In this document: one piece after another, positions 55,910 through 64,000 of the stretch
How the letters are laid out: every line of letters starts with the position of its first letter
Numbering within the stretch: the first letter of the stretch is position 1
Assembly (NCBI GenBank): GCA_024743215.1
Contig: JANSWZ010000009.1
Coordinates: forward strand, 62,001 to 126,000
Source of the DNA: Alphaproteobacteria bacterium
GTDB lineage: Bacteria > Pseudomonadota > Alphaproteobacteria > Rhizobiales > GCA-2746425
Direction of reading: 5' to 3'
DNA: 64,000 nucleotides
The notes under the pieces: generated by a model
Database searches by the model: none
What the model was told of the DNA's origin: nothing
The model's input: the letters and a program-made list of their open reading frames with translations, nothing else
Translations under genes and position numbers: made by a program

Positions 55910-56284
55910 ATGACACAGGATGATGATCAGATTGAAAAACAGATTGATGATTGGATGTCAGCGGGCCCGAACAATGTGCGGCTGGTTTACATCCTCTATC
56001 TGGTTAGCTTTGTGGTTGGCATAACCTGCATTGTCGGTCTTGTTTTTGCTTACATGAACCGCAGCAAAGCAGCGCCGTGGCTCCAGACACATTATACCTT
56101 CCTCATCCGCACCTTCTGGATAGGATTGCTGATGTTTTTCGTATCCCTTGTCCTGACAATTGTCGGGATAGGATTTGTGTTGATTTTGGCCATCGCGGTA
56201 TGGGTCATCGTGCGTTGTGTGATCGGATTGCAAAAGGTCTCACGCAATGAGCCGGTTGAAAATCCCGAAACATGGATGATTTAA
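55910..56284 (+). CDS. DUF4870-like membrane protein
   Basis: 124 residues with three membrane helices (LVYILYLVSFVVGITCIVGL, FWIGLLMFFVSLVLTIVGIG and the following LILAIAVWVIVRCVIGL) and the closing RCVIGLQKVSRNEP typical of small DUF4870-type proteins of Hyphomicrobiales. Function unknown. A GGGGATGG sequence precedes the ATG. Confidence 0.75.
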   Translation: MTQDDDQIEKQIDDWMSAGPNNVRLVYILYLVSFVVGITCIVGLVFAYMNRSKAAPWLQTHYTFLIRTFWIGLLMFFVSLVLTIVGIGFVLILAIAVWVIVRCVIGLQKVSRNEPVENPETWMI

Positions 56285-56376
56285 ACTAGAGATTGATGGT
56301 TTAGATTTTACAACCTTGACTTTTGTTGTCTGCATATGACACTTCGCAGGCTGGTGGGAAAAGGCTGGGCAATTTC

Positions 56377-57270
56377 ATGATTATTGTATTTGGGTCCATC
56401 AATTTGGACATCGTCACACGCACAGCCCGCATTCCGGGTCCTGGAGAGACGGTCAAAGGCGAATCCTATCAGCTTATTCCCGGTGGCAAAGGCGCCAATC
56501 AGGCATTGGCGGCACGCCGTGCTGGCAGTGAAACACTGATGATCGGGGCCGTTGGCAAGGATGCTTTCGCCGATCTGGCACTGGAAAATCTGAAGCAAGA
56601 CGACGTGGATTTGTCTCAGATCATGACGGTAGACGCGCCAACTGGCATTGCCAATATTACGGTTGACGAGAATGGCGAGAACGCAATTGCTGTTGCCAGT
56701 GGCGCAAATGCCAGTGCCTCTGCCTCACAGTTAAACGTGTTCAAACAGGCCGATGGTTATCTGCTCACCCAAAATGAGGTGCCGGAAAAGGAAACACATC
56801 TGGCCCATTTGAAGGCGCGTGAGCTGGGTCTGAAGATCATTCACAATGTGGCCCCGGCATACAAGCTGTCCAATGAAGAGTTGGCCGTGATTGACTGGCT
56901 GGTGGTGAACGAGACTGAGGCATTGATTGTGGCCCTTGGGGCGGGCATTTCTGCAGGGTTTGATTCAGTGAAGGCTGCCGAGGCTTTGGCACAGCAGACC
57001 GGAAATAATGTAATCGTGACATTGGGCAACAAGGGTGCCTTCAGTTTTGGACCGGCGGGCAGGCATCATGGTAAGGCGCTGACGGTCGAGGTCAAAGACA
57101 CGACTGCTGCAGGTGACACCTTTACGGGAGCCTTTGCGGCAGCGCTGGATCAGGGGTTCTCGGTAGAAGATGCCCTGTCACGTGCATCCGTTGCGGGCAG
57201 TCTGGCCTGCACTGTTTTTGGTGCACAGCCCAGCATCCCTGACAGGGCAGCCATCGAAAAATCGCTCTGA
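56377..57270 (+). CDS. Ribokinase-like PfkB-family sugar kinase
   Basis: 297 residues from the ATG at 56377, matching the family N-terminus (IIVFGSINLDIVTRT); a start at 56323 would add an unlikely leader. Signatures: GGKGANQALAARRAG (sugar site), VNETEA, and the C-terminal DTTAAGDTFTGAFAAAL with the catalytic aspartate. It phosphorylates a pentose or nucleoside-type sugar, probably ribose, in the cytosol. The ROK regulator and D-lyxose-isomerase-like gene downstream suggest a pentose or ketose role in a shared module. Confidence 0.88.
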   Translation: MIIVFGSINLDIVTRTARIPGPGETVKGESYQLIPGGKGANQALAARRAGSETLMIGAVGKDAFADLALENLKQDDVDLSQIMTVDAPTGIANITVDENGENAIAVASGANASASASQLNVFKQADGYLLTQNEVPEKETHLAHLKARELGLKIIHNVAPAYKLSNEELAVIDWLVVNETEALIVALGAGISAGFDSVKAAEALAQQTGNNVIVTLGNKGAFSFGPAGRHHGKALTVEVKDTTAAGDTFTGAFAAALDQGFSVEDALSRASVAGSLACTVFGAQPSIPDRAAIEKSL

Positions 57271-57283
57271 TTGAGGGCAATAC

Positions 57284-57318
57284 GTCAATTCTCCACCTCA
57301 TGGTCAGTTAAAATTGAC
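57284..57318. promoter_or_regulatory. Inverted repeat upstream of ROK gene
   Basis: GTCAATT (57284-57290) and AATTGAC (57312-57318) form a spaced inverted repeat about 85 bases before the ROK regulator gene, in the gap behind the kinase gene. It could be an autoregulatory site; the spacing (21 bases) is consistent with two helical turns. Weak evidence. Confidence 0.3.
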
Positions 57319-57402
57319 ATATGGGGAATAGATCCCAAATACCCGTCACAATTGGTTCCTATATGATCAGTCGGGCTTTGGCACAAACATGGAGTTCAGG
57401 GT

Positions 57403-58623
57403 GTGACCCTTCCTCTGACAGGCAATGACAGTAACGGCACAAATGCGGCTGTGAGGCGTACCTATGATGAGCGTGTGGTTATGAGCCTGCTCAGGCGGCA
57501 CGACTCGTTGCAGGAGACCGACATTGCTCAGAGAAGTGGACTATCTGCGCCAACTGTTTCCCGCATTCTTGATGATCTGGATCAGGACGCTTTGCTGCTG
57601 CGGCGGGATCCGCCGCGCGGCGCTTCCAATCAGCGGGACCCTGCTGCAATCCTGAACCCTGATGGCGCATTTTCGATTGGTCTGAAAATCGGGCGGCGCA
57701 CATCCGAGTTGGTGTTGATGGATTTTACCGGTGCTATCCGGGCCTCTGTCAGCAGGGCCTACGCCTATCCGCTTCCCGATGCCATTCTGGATTTCGTGCA
57801 ATCGGAATTGCCGGACATTCTGGACGTTGTACCTGCTGATCTACACTATAGAATTAGCGGAATCGGTGTGGCGATGCCTTTCGAGCTTTGGAACTGGGCG
57901 CAGGCCGTGGGGCAGGGGGGCTCTGCTGATGCCGGCCTTGCGGACTGGAAGCAAATTGATGTGGCCAGCAGAATAGCTGAGGTGACAAAGCTTCCTGTCC
58001 ATGTACAAAACGATGCAACAACGGCCTGTCGCGCAGAATTGACGCAGCGCCACGCGCCGGAGTTGAGTAATTTTGCCTATTTTTTTATCGGCTATTTTAT
58101 CGGCGGCGGTATTGTGGTCGACCATGCGGTCTATTCCGGACCCACCGGCAATGCCGGGGCCCTGGGCTCTCTGCCCATAGCCGTTGGCAGACATGGTAGT
58201 GGGCAATTGCTCGACAAGGTGTCTCTGGCCAGTCTGGAATTTGCGCTGACACAGCAAAGCATTGACCCGGCGCCCATCTGGGTTTCTCCCAATGCCTGGA
58301 CGACCTTTGGGCCGGTTCTGGATCAATGGATTGAGGACAGTGCTAATTACTTGGCTCAGGCTGCGTTGACCTGTTGCTCGGTCATCGATTTTCAGGCCAT
58401 TATCATTGATGGCGCATTTCCACAGGATGTGCGCAGCGCATTGGTGGAGAAAACCGCTTCGGTGCTTGAGACCTTGAATACACAGGGCCTGGCACGCCCA
58501 GACATTCTGGCCGGATCCATCGGCCACGAAGCTCGCAGTCTTGGGGCTGCGACACTGCCGATATCCGATCGGTATTTCCTGGACCAAAATGTGCCGTCTG
58601 CGGCAGCAAACCAAATGGATTGA
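57403..58623 (+). CDS. ROK-family transcriptional regulator
   Basis: 406 residues from GTG, with GGAG at 57391. N-terminal winged HTH (ETDIAQRSGLSAPTVSRILD), then the ROK sugar-binding domain (IGIGVAMPFELW-like segment at GIGVAMPFELWNWAQ, and HVQNDATTACRAELT). The kinase phosphate loop is replaced (SIGLKIGRRTSELVL, lacking DxGxT), and the zinc cysteine cluster of NagC/Mlc proteins (CxCGxxGC) is degenerate (GRHGSGQLL). It therefore acts as a regulator only and may lack the structural zinc. Likely ligand is a sugar handled by the neighbouring kinase and isomerase. Confidence 0.85.
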   Translation: MTLPLTGNDSNGTNAAVRRTYDERVVMSLLRRHDSLQETDIAQRSGLSAPTVSRILDDLDQDALLLRRDPPRGASNQRDPAAILNPDGAFSIGLKIGRRTSELVLMDFTGAIRASVSRAYAYPLPDAILDFVQSELPDILDVVPADLHYRISGIGVAMPFELWNWAQAVGQGGSADAGLADWKQIDVASRIAEVTKLPVHVQNDATTACRAELTQRHAPELSNFAYFFIGYFIGGGIVVDHAVYSGPTGNAGALGSLPIAVGRHGSGQLLDKVSLASLEFALTQQSIDPAPIWVSPNAWTTFGPVLDQWIEDSANYLAQAALTCCSVIDFQAIIIDGAFPQDVRSALVEKTASVLETLNTQGLARPDILAGSIGHEARSLGAATLPISDRYFLDQNVPSAAANQMD

Positions 58624-58631
58624 GGACCAAC

Positions 58632-59324
58632 ATGAAACGTTCAACCGTCAACCACATCATGGAAGAAGCGGATGATTTCATCCGCTCATTCGGTTTCCTG
58701 TTGCCGCCATTCGCCTATTTCACGCCCGATGAAATGCGCGCGCGACGCAGCGACATACAGGCCATTATCGATGCCCGTCTTGGGTGGGATATCACCGATT
58801 ACGGTGCCGGGAAATTCGACGAGATGGGTCTGTTTCTGTTCACCGTGCGCAATGGTGATCCAGAACACCTCAAGGGCGGCGGCGGCATGTGCTACGCCGA
58901 GAAAATCATGATTTCGCGTCAGGACCAGCTATCCCCCACGCACCGCCATGTGGTCAAGGCCGAAGACATCATCAATCGCGGTGGTGCTACTTTGGCGCTG
59001 AAACTGTTCAATTCGCAGGAAAACGGTGACGTTGATCATGACAGTGATGTCACTGTTTATTGCGACGGCATACCTCGCACCCAGAAGGCCGGCGACGTGC
59101 TGCGCCTGTCACCAGGCGAAAGTGTCACCCTGCTGCAGGGCAATTGGCACAGTTTCTGGGGGGATGGCGGCGACGTTTTGATCGGCGAAGTTTCCACGGT
59201 CAATGATGATATGACCGATAATATCTTCGCCGAAGACATCGGTCGGTTTTCAGACATCGATGAAGACGTCGCGCCAAAGCATCTGCTGGTCTCTGACTAT
59301 GACAAATGGCTGGTCCCGGGCTGA
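58632..59324 (+). CDS. D-lyxose isomerase-like (DUF1498/cupin) enzyme
   Basis: 230 residues from the ATG at 58632 (GAGGACC upstream), eight bases after the ROK stop. Matches the D-lyxose ketol-isomerase family: EMGLFLFTVRNG, YAEKIMISRQDQLSPTHRH, KAEDIINRGG and LLQGNWHSFWGDGGD, which supply the cupin metal-binding histidines and glutamate. It interconverts D-lyxose and D-xylulose, or D-mannose and D-fructose. With the kinase and ROK regulator it forms a small sugar module; no matching transporter gene adjoins. Confidence 0.87.
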   Translation: MKRSTVNHIMEEADDFIRSFGFLLPPFAYFTPDEMRARRSDIQAIIDARLGWDITDYGAGKFDEMGLFLFTVRNGDPEHLKGGGGMCYAEKIMISRQDQLSPTHRHVVKAEDIINRGGATLALKLFNSQENGDVDHDSDVTVYCDGIPRTQKAGDVLRLSPGESVTLLQGNWHSFWGDGGDVLIGEVSTVNDDMTDNIFAEDIGRFSDIDEDVAPKHLLVSDYDKWLVPG

Positions 59325-59455
59325 CAACTTGTCAGCTGCATGTTGTGCGTATGTGGCAAAGTGTCTAATACCAACCCACACTGTTAACAGTGCCCTGTGA
59401 ATTTCTGCTGACAACCGGACGGATGACAGCAGACGTGTTTTGAAGGACTGAATCT

Positions 59456-61111
59456 TTGCGTCTGGCAGCATGGAGTTTTGCCGCCCTCTGTCTGCTTCCC
59501 ATTATTGCTGTGATCATAACAGCAATTGGCGCAGATGGCAGTCGCTGGGCCGCATTGATCGATACGGTTCTTCCCGGATACATCTGGAATACAGTCCAGC
59601 TTGTGTTCTGGGTGGCGTTGGGCACGGCTATTCTAGGCACGGGTAGCGCTTGGCTGGTCACAAACTGTCGCTTCCCCGGCCAGCGCTTCTTTGAATTCGC
59701 TCTGGCCATGCCTCTGGCCTTTCCAGCCTATGTTCTGGCCTATGCCTACACCAATTTGCTGGATCATCCAGGCCCGGTCCAGTCTGCATTGCGAGCGACA
59801 TTTGATCTCGGTCCGCGGGATTACTGGTTTCCGGAAATAAGATCTCTGGGCGGTGCAGCGGCCATGCTGACCTTTGTGCTGTATCCTTACGTTTATCTTC
59901 TGGCACGCACCGCCTTTCTGCAGCAATCCGCCAGTGCCTATCAGGCGGCCCGTATGTTGGGACGCACGCCTTGGGGCGCATTCCGTGCGGTCAGTCTGCC
60001 CATGGCCCGCCCTGCCATTGCCGCCGGCATTACACTGGCACTCATGGAAACCATTGCCGATTTTGGAACTGTGGCGCATTTCAATGTCCAAACCTTCGCC
60101 ACCGGTATTTACCGCGCCTGGTTTTCCATGGGTGATCGGGGCATGGCAACGCAACTGGCGCTCTGCTTGCTGGGAGCCGCTCTGCTGCTTGCCGTCATTG
60201 AACGCATGGAACGGGGCGCGGCCCAGCGTTTTCCGGCTGGCAAGAAGAATGAGGGCATGCTGCCGCAACGTCTGACGGGCGGCCGCGCTCTCGGGGCCAT
60301 CCTGTTTTGTGCTTTTCCAGTTTTGCTCGGCTTTGTGGTTCCGGCAGTCATGCTGCTGATCATGGCCCATGGCTCTGGCCAAAGCCTGCTGACATCACGT
60401 TATCTTGGCTTCATTGGCAACTCCATTACGCTTGCAAGCCTGGCAGCTTTTGCCACCGTCCTGGGCGCTTTGCTGATTTCCTATTGCGCGCGCATGTCAC
60501 CTGGTATTGCTGCCAGCAGTGCCAAGGTTTTGGCGGGCATTGGCTACGCCATTCCAGGTGGGGTGATTGCGGTGGGTCTGCTGGTGCCGTTCGCCGGTTT
60601 TGATAATTGGCTGGATGCCTTTTTCCGCAGCCAGTTTGGTATCTCGACCGGCCTTTTGTTCACCGGCTCGATCGGCTTGCTGATCGTTGCCTATCTGGTG
60701 CGTTTTATGGCGGCGGCATTGGGGTCAGTGGAGGCAGGGCTTGCCAACATCAAACCGAGCCTTGACGACGCAGCCCGGTCGCTGGGGCGTACCGAGGCCG
60801 GCATGCTGAAGAGCATTCACATACCACTCATATCCGGCAGCCTGTTGACCGCGTTGCTGATTGTCTTTGTGGATGTGATGAAGGAACTGCCCGCCACCTT
60901 GATCATGCGCCCGTTCAACTTTGATACATTGGCTGTTCAGGCCTACCGTTTGGCGTCTGATGAACGGCTGGAACAGGCTGCTGTCCCATCTCTGGTGATT
61001 GTTGCGCTTGGCCTTGTGCCGGTGCTTCTATTGTGTCGCGCAATCGCAAAGGACAGCTCCCGTCCATCACGCAGTCCGGCTATCGGCGCAACGGTCACAC
61101 AACCACGTTGA
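59456..61111 (+). CDS. Orphan double-domain iron-type ABC permease (FbpB/SfuB)
   Basis: 551 residues from a TTG start. Two homologous six-helix halves, each with a BPD_transp_1 coupling loop (AYQAARMLGRTPWGAFRAVS and DDAARSLGRTEAGMLKSIHI), as in Fe(III) importers of the FbpB/SfuB class. The fused single chain replaces a permease pair. No binding protein or ATPase lies beside it, so partners must be encoded elsewhere or the system is broken. The upstream gene is 131 bases away, so this may have its own promoter. Confidence 0.87.
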   Translation: MRLAAWSFAALCLLPIIAVIITAIGADGSRWAALIDTVLPGYIWNTVQLVFWVALGTAILGTGSAWLVTNCRFPGQRFFEFALAMPLAFPAYVLAYAYTNLLDHPGPVQSALRATFDLGPRDYWFPEIRSLGGAAAMLTFVLYPYVYLLARTAFLQQSASAYQAARMLGRTPWGAFRAVSLPMARPAIAAGITLALMETIADFGTVAHFNVQTFATGIYRAWFSMGDRGMATQLALCLLGAALLLAVIERMERGAAQRFPAGKKNEGMLPQRLTGGRALGAILFCAFPVLLGFVVPAVMLLIMAHGSGQSLLTSRYLGFIGNSITLASLAAFATVLGALLISYCARMSPGIAASSAKVLAGIGYAIPGGVIAVGLLVPFAGFDNWLDAFFRSQFGISTGLLFTGSIGLLIVAYLVRFMAAALGSVEAGLANIKPSLDDAARSLGRTEAGMLKSIHIPLISGSLLTALLIVFVDVMKELPATLIMRPFNFDTLAVQAYRLASDERLEQAAVPSLVIVALGLVPVLLLCRAIAKDSSRPSRSPAIGATVTQPR

Positions 61112-61379
61112 TCAAAAAATATGCTGGCGGTCGCTTCTTGGCATCGCATGTTGCTGATGTCTTCTAGCAGTTCGGCCTAAGCGGCACTTGGAGAGTTTTG
61201 CACAACCGATTTGTCTGCGACCGCAGTCAACCGTTGCTCGAAGCATCATGAAAGTTTGGTGCTTGGCGTGTCTTGTTGATGAATGATGCACGGATGAGAT
61301 ATTTGGGGTCGTGCTTGGCGAGGTCGTCTGCGTCGCAAATCCGAACGGGGTTGCGACGCAGATAATTCAGAAAGGCGCC

Positions 61380-63050
61380 TTATTCAGCAGGCACTGTTTC
61401 TACATGGGTTGTTGGCAATCCATGTTTTGCCCGCTGTCCATCACGGTATATCGCTTTGATAAGCGAAAGACCCATCAGGACCATGACGAAGCTGAATGGC
61501 AGAGCGCCAATCACCATGGCTGTCTGAATGGCTCCCAGTCCACCTGCGATAATCAGACCACCGACCACAAGAGCCAATGCTGCACCCCAGAACAGGATAT
61601 GTGGGCGGGCTTTAGGGCCTTCATCGCCAGCAGCGTTGATCGTATTGATGATCAGAACCGCACTATCAGCCGACGTAACGAGATAGGTCAGCAACAGGAT
61701 GACGACAACAATTGACATCAAATACGTCATGGTTTCGCTCAGCATCACCGCCAGCATTGCGAACAGCTGATCAGCCTGACCTGCATCAGCAATAGCACCT
61801 TGGGCTTCTCCAGTAAGCTCCAGATCGATGGCAGTACCGCCAACCAGAGCGAACCAGACAAAGCACATGATTGCAGGGATGATCAGCGCGCCCAGTACGT
61901 ATTCGCGAATGGTCCGACCTTTGGAAATTCGTGCCAGGAAAACGCCAACGAAGGGTGCAAAAGCAATCCACCAGGCCCAATAGAAGATGGTCCAACCACC
62001 TTGCCAGCCGGCCAAAGCATCGCCTGTTTCCGTGCCATCCTTCGCCCAGACGGTCAAGATATTGCCTGGGATCGACAACAGATAGTCCCAGATGCCCAGG
62101 AAGAGTGTTTGCATTCCAAAGAAGGTGGAACCGAACAGCAGGAAGAAGGCCAATATGAAGAAGCTGAGGCCCATATTGATGTTGGAGAGCCATTTGATGC
62201 CCTTGCCAACACCGGACATGGCCGACAAGGTTGAGGCACCCATAATGACGATCAACGCCACGATGATGCCAATGGTAGATGAGGACCTTGTCCCATCTGC
62301 AGCTGTTGTATAAAGCCAGTCGCCTACGCCGATCCGGGACAATCCAGAGATGAATTGTTCAACACCAAAGCCCAGCGTCTGCGATACGCCCAACACAGTG
62401 GCCACAACCGCAACCACATCAACCGTATGGCCGATCGGTCCTGACAGTTTTTTGCCAAAAATAGGCGTCAGGGCAGAGCGGATCGTCAATGGCAGGCCGC
62501 GTCGGTAAGAGAAATAGCCAAGTGCAAGGCCTACGATGGCATAGGCCGCCCAAGCTGCAAGTCCCCAATGGGTGAAGGACCAGATATAGGCGTCCCGCAC
62601 GTTTCCGGCGGTGCTGCCTTCCGTAAGTCCCATGATAGTCGAAGGGTTCTTGGCAAAGTGGTACATCGGCTCGGCGGTTGCAAACGTCAGCATACCGATG
62701 CCAATCCCGGCACCGAACATCATCGAAAACCAGGAAAAATTGGAAAACTCGGGCCTGTCATCATCCAGCCCCAGCCGCAGCCTGCCTGCCGCTGGCCACA
62801 GCGCCAACGCAAAACACAGCACGACAAAAAAGGCCATGGAATAAACATACCAGTAGTTGAATGTTGCCAGGAGAATGGTGTTTACCGAACCCAGAACAGC
62901 AGCTGCCTGATCCGGGAAAGCAATCGCCCAAAGGATCAATGCACCTACCAGTATTTTGGCAGATATGGTCACATCTTTTGTGAATCCACGATAGAATCCA
63001 GAGTTCGAAACGCGAATTGGCAAACTTGTAATAGGTGGTTTTACAGGCAT
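61380..63050 (-). CDS. BCCT-family transporter (betaine/choline/carnitine type)
   Basis: 556 residues from the ATG at 63050, preceded by GAGGGAG; a longer frame to 63152 has no good start signal. Twelve helices. The family signature is FYWAWWIAFAPFVGVFLARI, and GAGIGIGMLTFATAEPMYHF contains the sodium or substrate-site glycine stretch. It imports betaine, choline or a related quaternary-amine solute for osmoprotection or carbon. It is transcribed alone; the regulation is not evident. Confidence 0.92.
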   Translation of the reverse strand: MPVKPPITSLPIRVSNSGFYRGFTKDVTISAKILVGALILWAIAFPDQAAAVLGSVNTILLATFNYWYVYSMAFFVVLCFALALWPAAGRLRLGLDDDRPEFSNFSWFSMMFGAGIGIGMLTFATAEPMYHFAKNPSTIMGLTEGSTAGNVRDAYIWSFTHWGLAAWAAYAIVGLALGYFSYRRGLPLTIRSALTPIFGKKLSGPIGHTVDVVAVVATVLGVSQTLGFGVEQFISGLSRIGVGDWLYTTAADGTRSSSTIGIIVALIVIMGASTLSAMSGVGKGIKWLSNINMGLSFFILAFFLLFGSTFFGMQTLFLGIWDYLLSIPGNILTVWAKDGTETGDALAGWQGGWTIFYWAWWIAFAPFVGVFLARISKGRTIREYVLGALIIPAIMCFVWFALVGGTAIDLELTGEAQGAIADAGQADQLFAMLAVMLSETMTYLMSIVVVILLLTYLVTSADSAVLIINTINAAGDEGPKARPHILFWGAALALVVGGLIIAGGLGAIQTAMVIGALPFSFVMVLMGLSLIKAIYRDGQRAKHGLPTTHVETVPAE

Positions 63051-63425
63051 TATTTCTCCCTCGGTCGATATGTCGCCGATGTTCATGAATATGTCTTTGT
63101 GTGGCAGGTTTATTAACCGAAACGCCCCAGATAGCAACGCTTCGGGGGGCAAGCATTGCTTGAAGGTCCCCTTTTATCCAGTTTGCCGGGGCCTTGGTGA
63201 GCAGCAATGAATAGCTGTCTTAAGGATGAAAAAAACACCTGAATGGCAGCATATAGCCATTCCAGCGCGTTGAATTGGATGCAGTGGGTTGTGAGCTAGC
63301 GTGATATCTGGTTGTGCAAATGCATGGACTCTCCATGCTCAACTTTGCTGGTATTCAGAGTAATACTGGGTGGTGGCAGTGTTGTCTGGCAATCTGAGGT
63401 AGGTATTTTTAGGAGAATTGGCTTA
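63051..63425. other. Divergent promoter region
   Basis: Spacer between the BCCT gene and the DUF1330-like gene. It holds the leader of the transporter gene (GAGGGAG at its edge) and an AGGAG ribosome-binding sequence near 63412 for the plus-strand gene. No other feature is evident. Confidence 0.5.
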
Positions 63426-63746
63426 ATGTCTGGTTTCGTTATCCACCACTACAACATAATTGACCGCTCACGCGTGGATGAACTGGGCCCTTTAACCCTT
63501 CCAATCGCCGAGAAATATGGCGCTGAAATTATGATCGCAAGCCCCGTCAAGGCATTGGTAGGTCAAACCTACTCTCATATGGTTGTCTATCAGCTCAAAA
63601 GTTTTGAAGCTGCGCTCAGTTTCTTTCACTCGCCAGAGATGAGGGAACTTGAAGAGACGCGAAATCAGATCATTGAAGGCTTTGCGGCCGTAGTGCCAGG
63701 ACACACGGAAACCGCAGAAGTGGTGCAATCTGGATATTTCGATTGA
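63426..63746 (+). CDS. DUF1330-like small protein
   Basis: 106 residues from the ATG at 63426, chosen for the AGGAG upstream. A ferredoxin-like alpha-beta pattern (FVIHHYNIIDRSRVDELGPL, VVYQLKSFEAALSFFHSPEM) resembles the dimeric DUF1330 family (YGAEIMIAS segment in the middle). Function unknown; family members are often near amine and amide metabolism genes. Its neighbour on the other strand is an amidase end. Confidence 0.7.
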   Translation: MSGFVIHHYNIIDRSRVDELGPLTLPIAEKYGAEIMIASPVKALVGQTYSHMVVYQLKSFEAALSFFHSPEMRELEETRNQIIEGFAAVVPGHTETAEVVQSGYFD

Positions 63747-63754
63747 TGTTTACG

Positions 63755-64000
63755 TCAGTCGGGTCTGCGCTCACTGTCATGGGCAAACAGGAGTTTAGCT
63801 GCATCCAGCAGGAACTCATCTTCATAATGTCTGGCAATCAGTGATACGCCGACGGGAAGCCCATCGACCGTTGCAGCAGGTATCGATATCTCAGGCAGTC
63901 GGCCTACACCGGCAAAGGATGTGAGGGCCATCGTCCTGTCATAGAAATTCTGGAACTGGGTGGCGCTGGTCATCGATGCTTTGAGGGGAGCTGGCAAAGG
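63755..64000 (-). CDS. Amidase, C-terminal end, 5' part outside window
   Basis: 81 codons of the C-terminus are visible; the frame is open to the window edge, so the gene continues beyond 64000. The amidase-signature-family tail is clear: PEISIPAATVDGLPVGVSL, then LIARHYEDEFLLDAAKLL. Such enzymes hydrolyse amides (Ser-cisSer-Lys triad, located outside the window). It ends eight bases from the DUF1330-like gene. Confidence 0.82.
   Translation of the reverse strand, partial: PLPAPLKASMTSATQFQNFYDRTMALTSFAGVGRLPEISIPAATVDGLPVGVSLIARHYEDEFLLDAAKLLFAHDSERRPD

Overview
The window looks like chromosome from an alphaproteobacterium, most likely a marine or soil Hyphomicrobiales (Rhizobiales). The signs are a class I (archaeal-type) lysyl-tRNA synthetase, a TerB-like protein, a tripartite tricarboxylate transporter, IlvD/DapA-type sugar-acid enzymes, many ABC importers, moderate GC, and a tRNA gene with an encoded CCA. 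I cannot name genus or species from sequence alone.

Layout. 0-6.2 kb: fatty-acid beta-oxidation pair (thiolase, cut by the window edge, and the FadB-type multifunctional enzyme), a secreted nuclease-like protein, lysK and a TerB-like protein. 6.2-7.1 kb: a graveyard of three broken genes (a DUF2945-like gene with two frameshifts, a PfpI-like gene without its catalytic core, and a 3' fragment of a TspO-like gene). 7.1-12.7 kb: a five-gene NMT1-type ABC importer operon with a nucleoside phosphorylase inside it, plus a divergent XRE regulator. This block is flanked by a 71-bp direct repeat of the TspO-like gene's 3' end. 12.8-16.4 kb: the intact TspO-like gene, a secreted unknown, and a membrane-bound 7TM/AraC sensor-regulator. 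16.6-23.7 kb: a sugar-acid module in which IlvD-type dehydratase and DapA-type lyase genes are divergent from tctCBA and a LacI regulator, with two matching operator-like sites between them.

23.7-34.9 kb is accessory: an orphan sugar-type permease, an unknown protein, then a candidate genomic island. The island runs from a decayed copy of a tRNA-Arg 3' end (26.05 kb) to the intact tRNA-Arg(CCG) (34.84 kb). It carries a DUF318-like permease with its LysR regulator, a two-part ATP-grasp protein with a CxxCH motif, an integrase remnant, a Gmad2-LysM protein, a secreted unknown, an HNH nuclease and a truncated serine recombinase. 35-43 kb returns to core-like genes (M15-like protein, DUF2207/LemA pair, RND efflux pair). 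43.1-46.2 kb is a second accessory patch: a KAP-type P-loop NTPase and a small protein with two HTH-like repeats.

46.7-64 kb: an MscS channel with a BON domain; a complete peptide-type ABC importer (SBP, two permeases, fused double ATPase); a small membrane protein, a glycerophosphodiesterase and an AEC transporter; a DUF4870-like protein; a small sugar module (ribokinase-like kinase, ROK regulator, D-lyxose isomerase-like enzyme); an orphan two-domain iron-type ABC permease; a BCCT transporter; a DUF1330-like protein; and the end of an amidase gene cut by the window edge.

The most promising leads for undescribed biology are the ATP-grasp protein in the tRNA-Arg island, the importer operon with an embedded nucleoside phosphorylase, the membrane-tethered AraC regulator, and the lone KAP NTPase beside the tandem-repeat HTH protein. 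No CRISPR array, rRNA or complete insertion sequence was seen.
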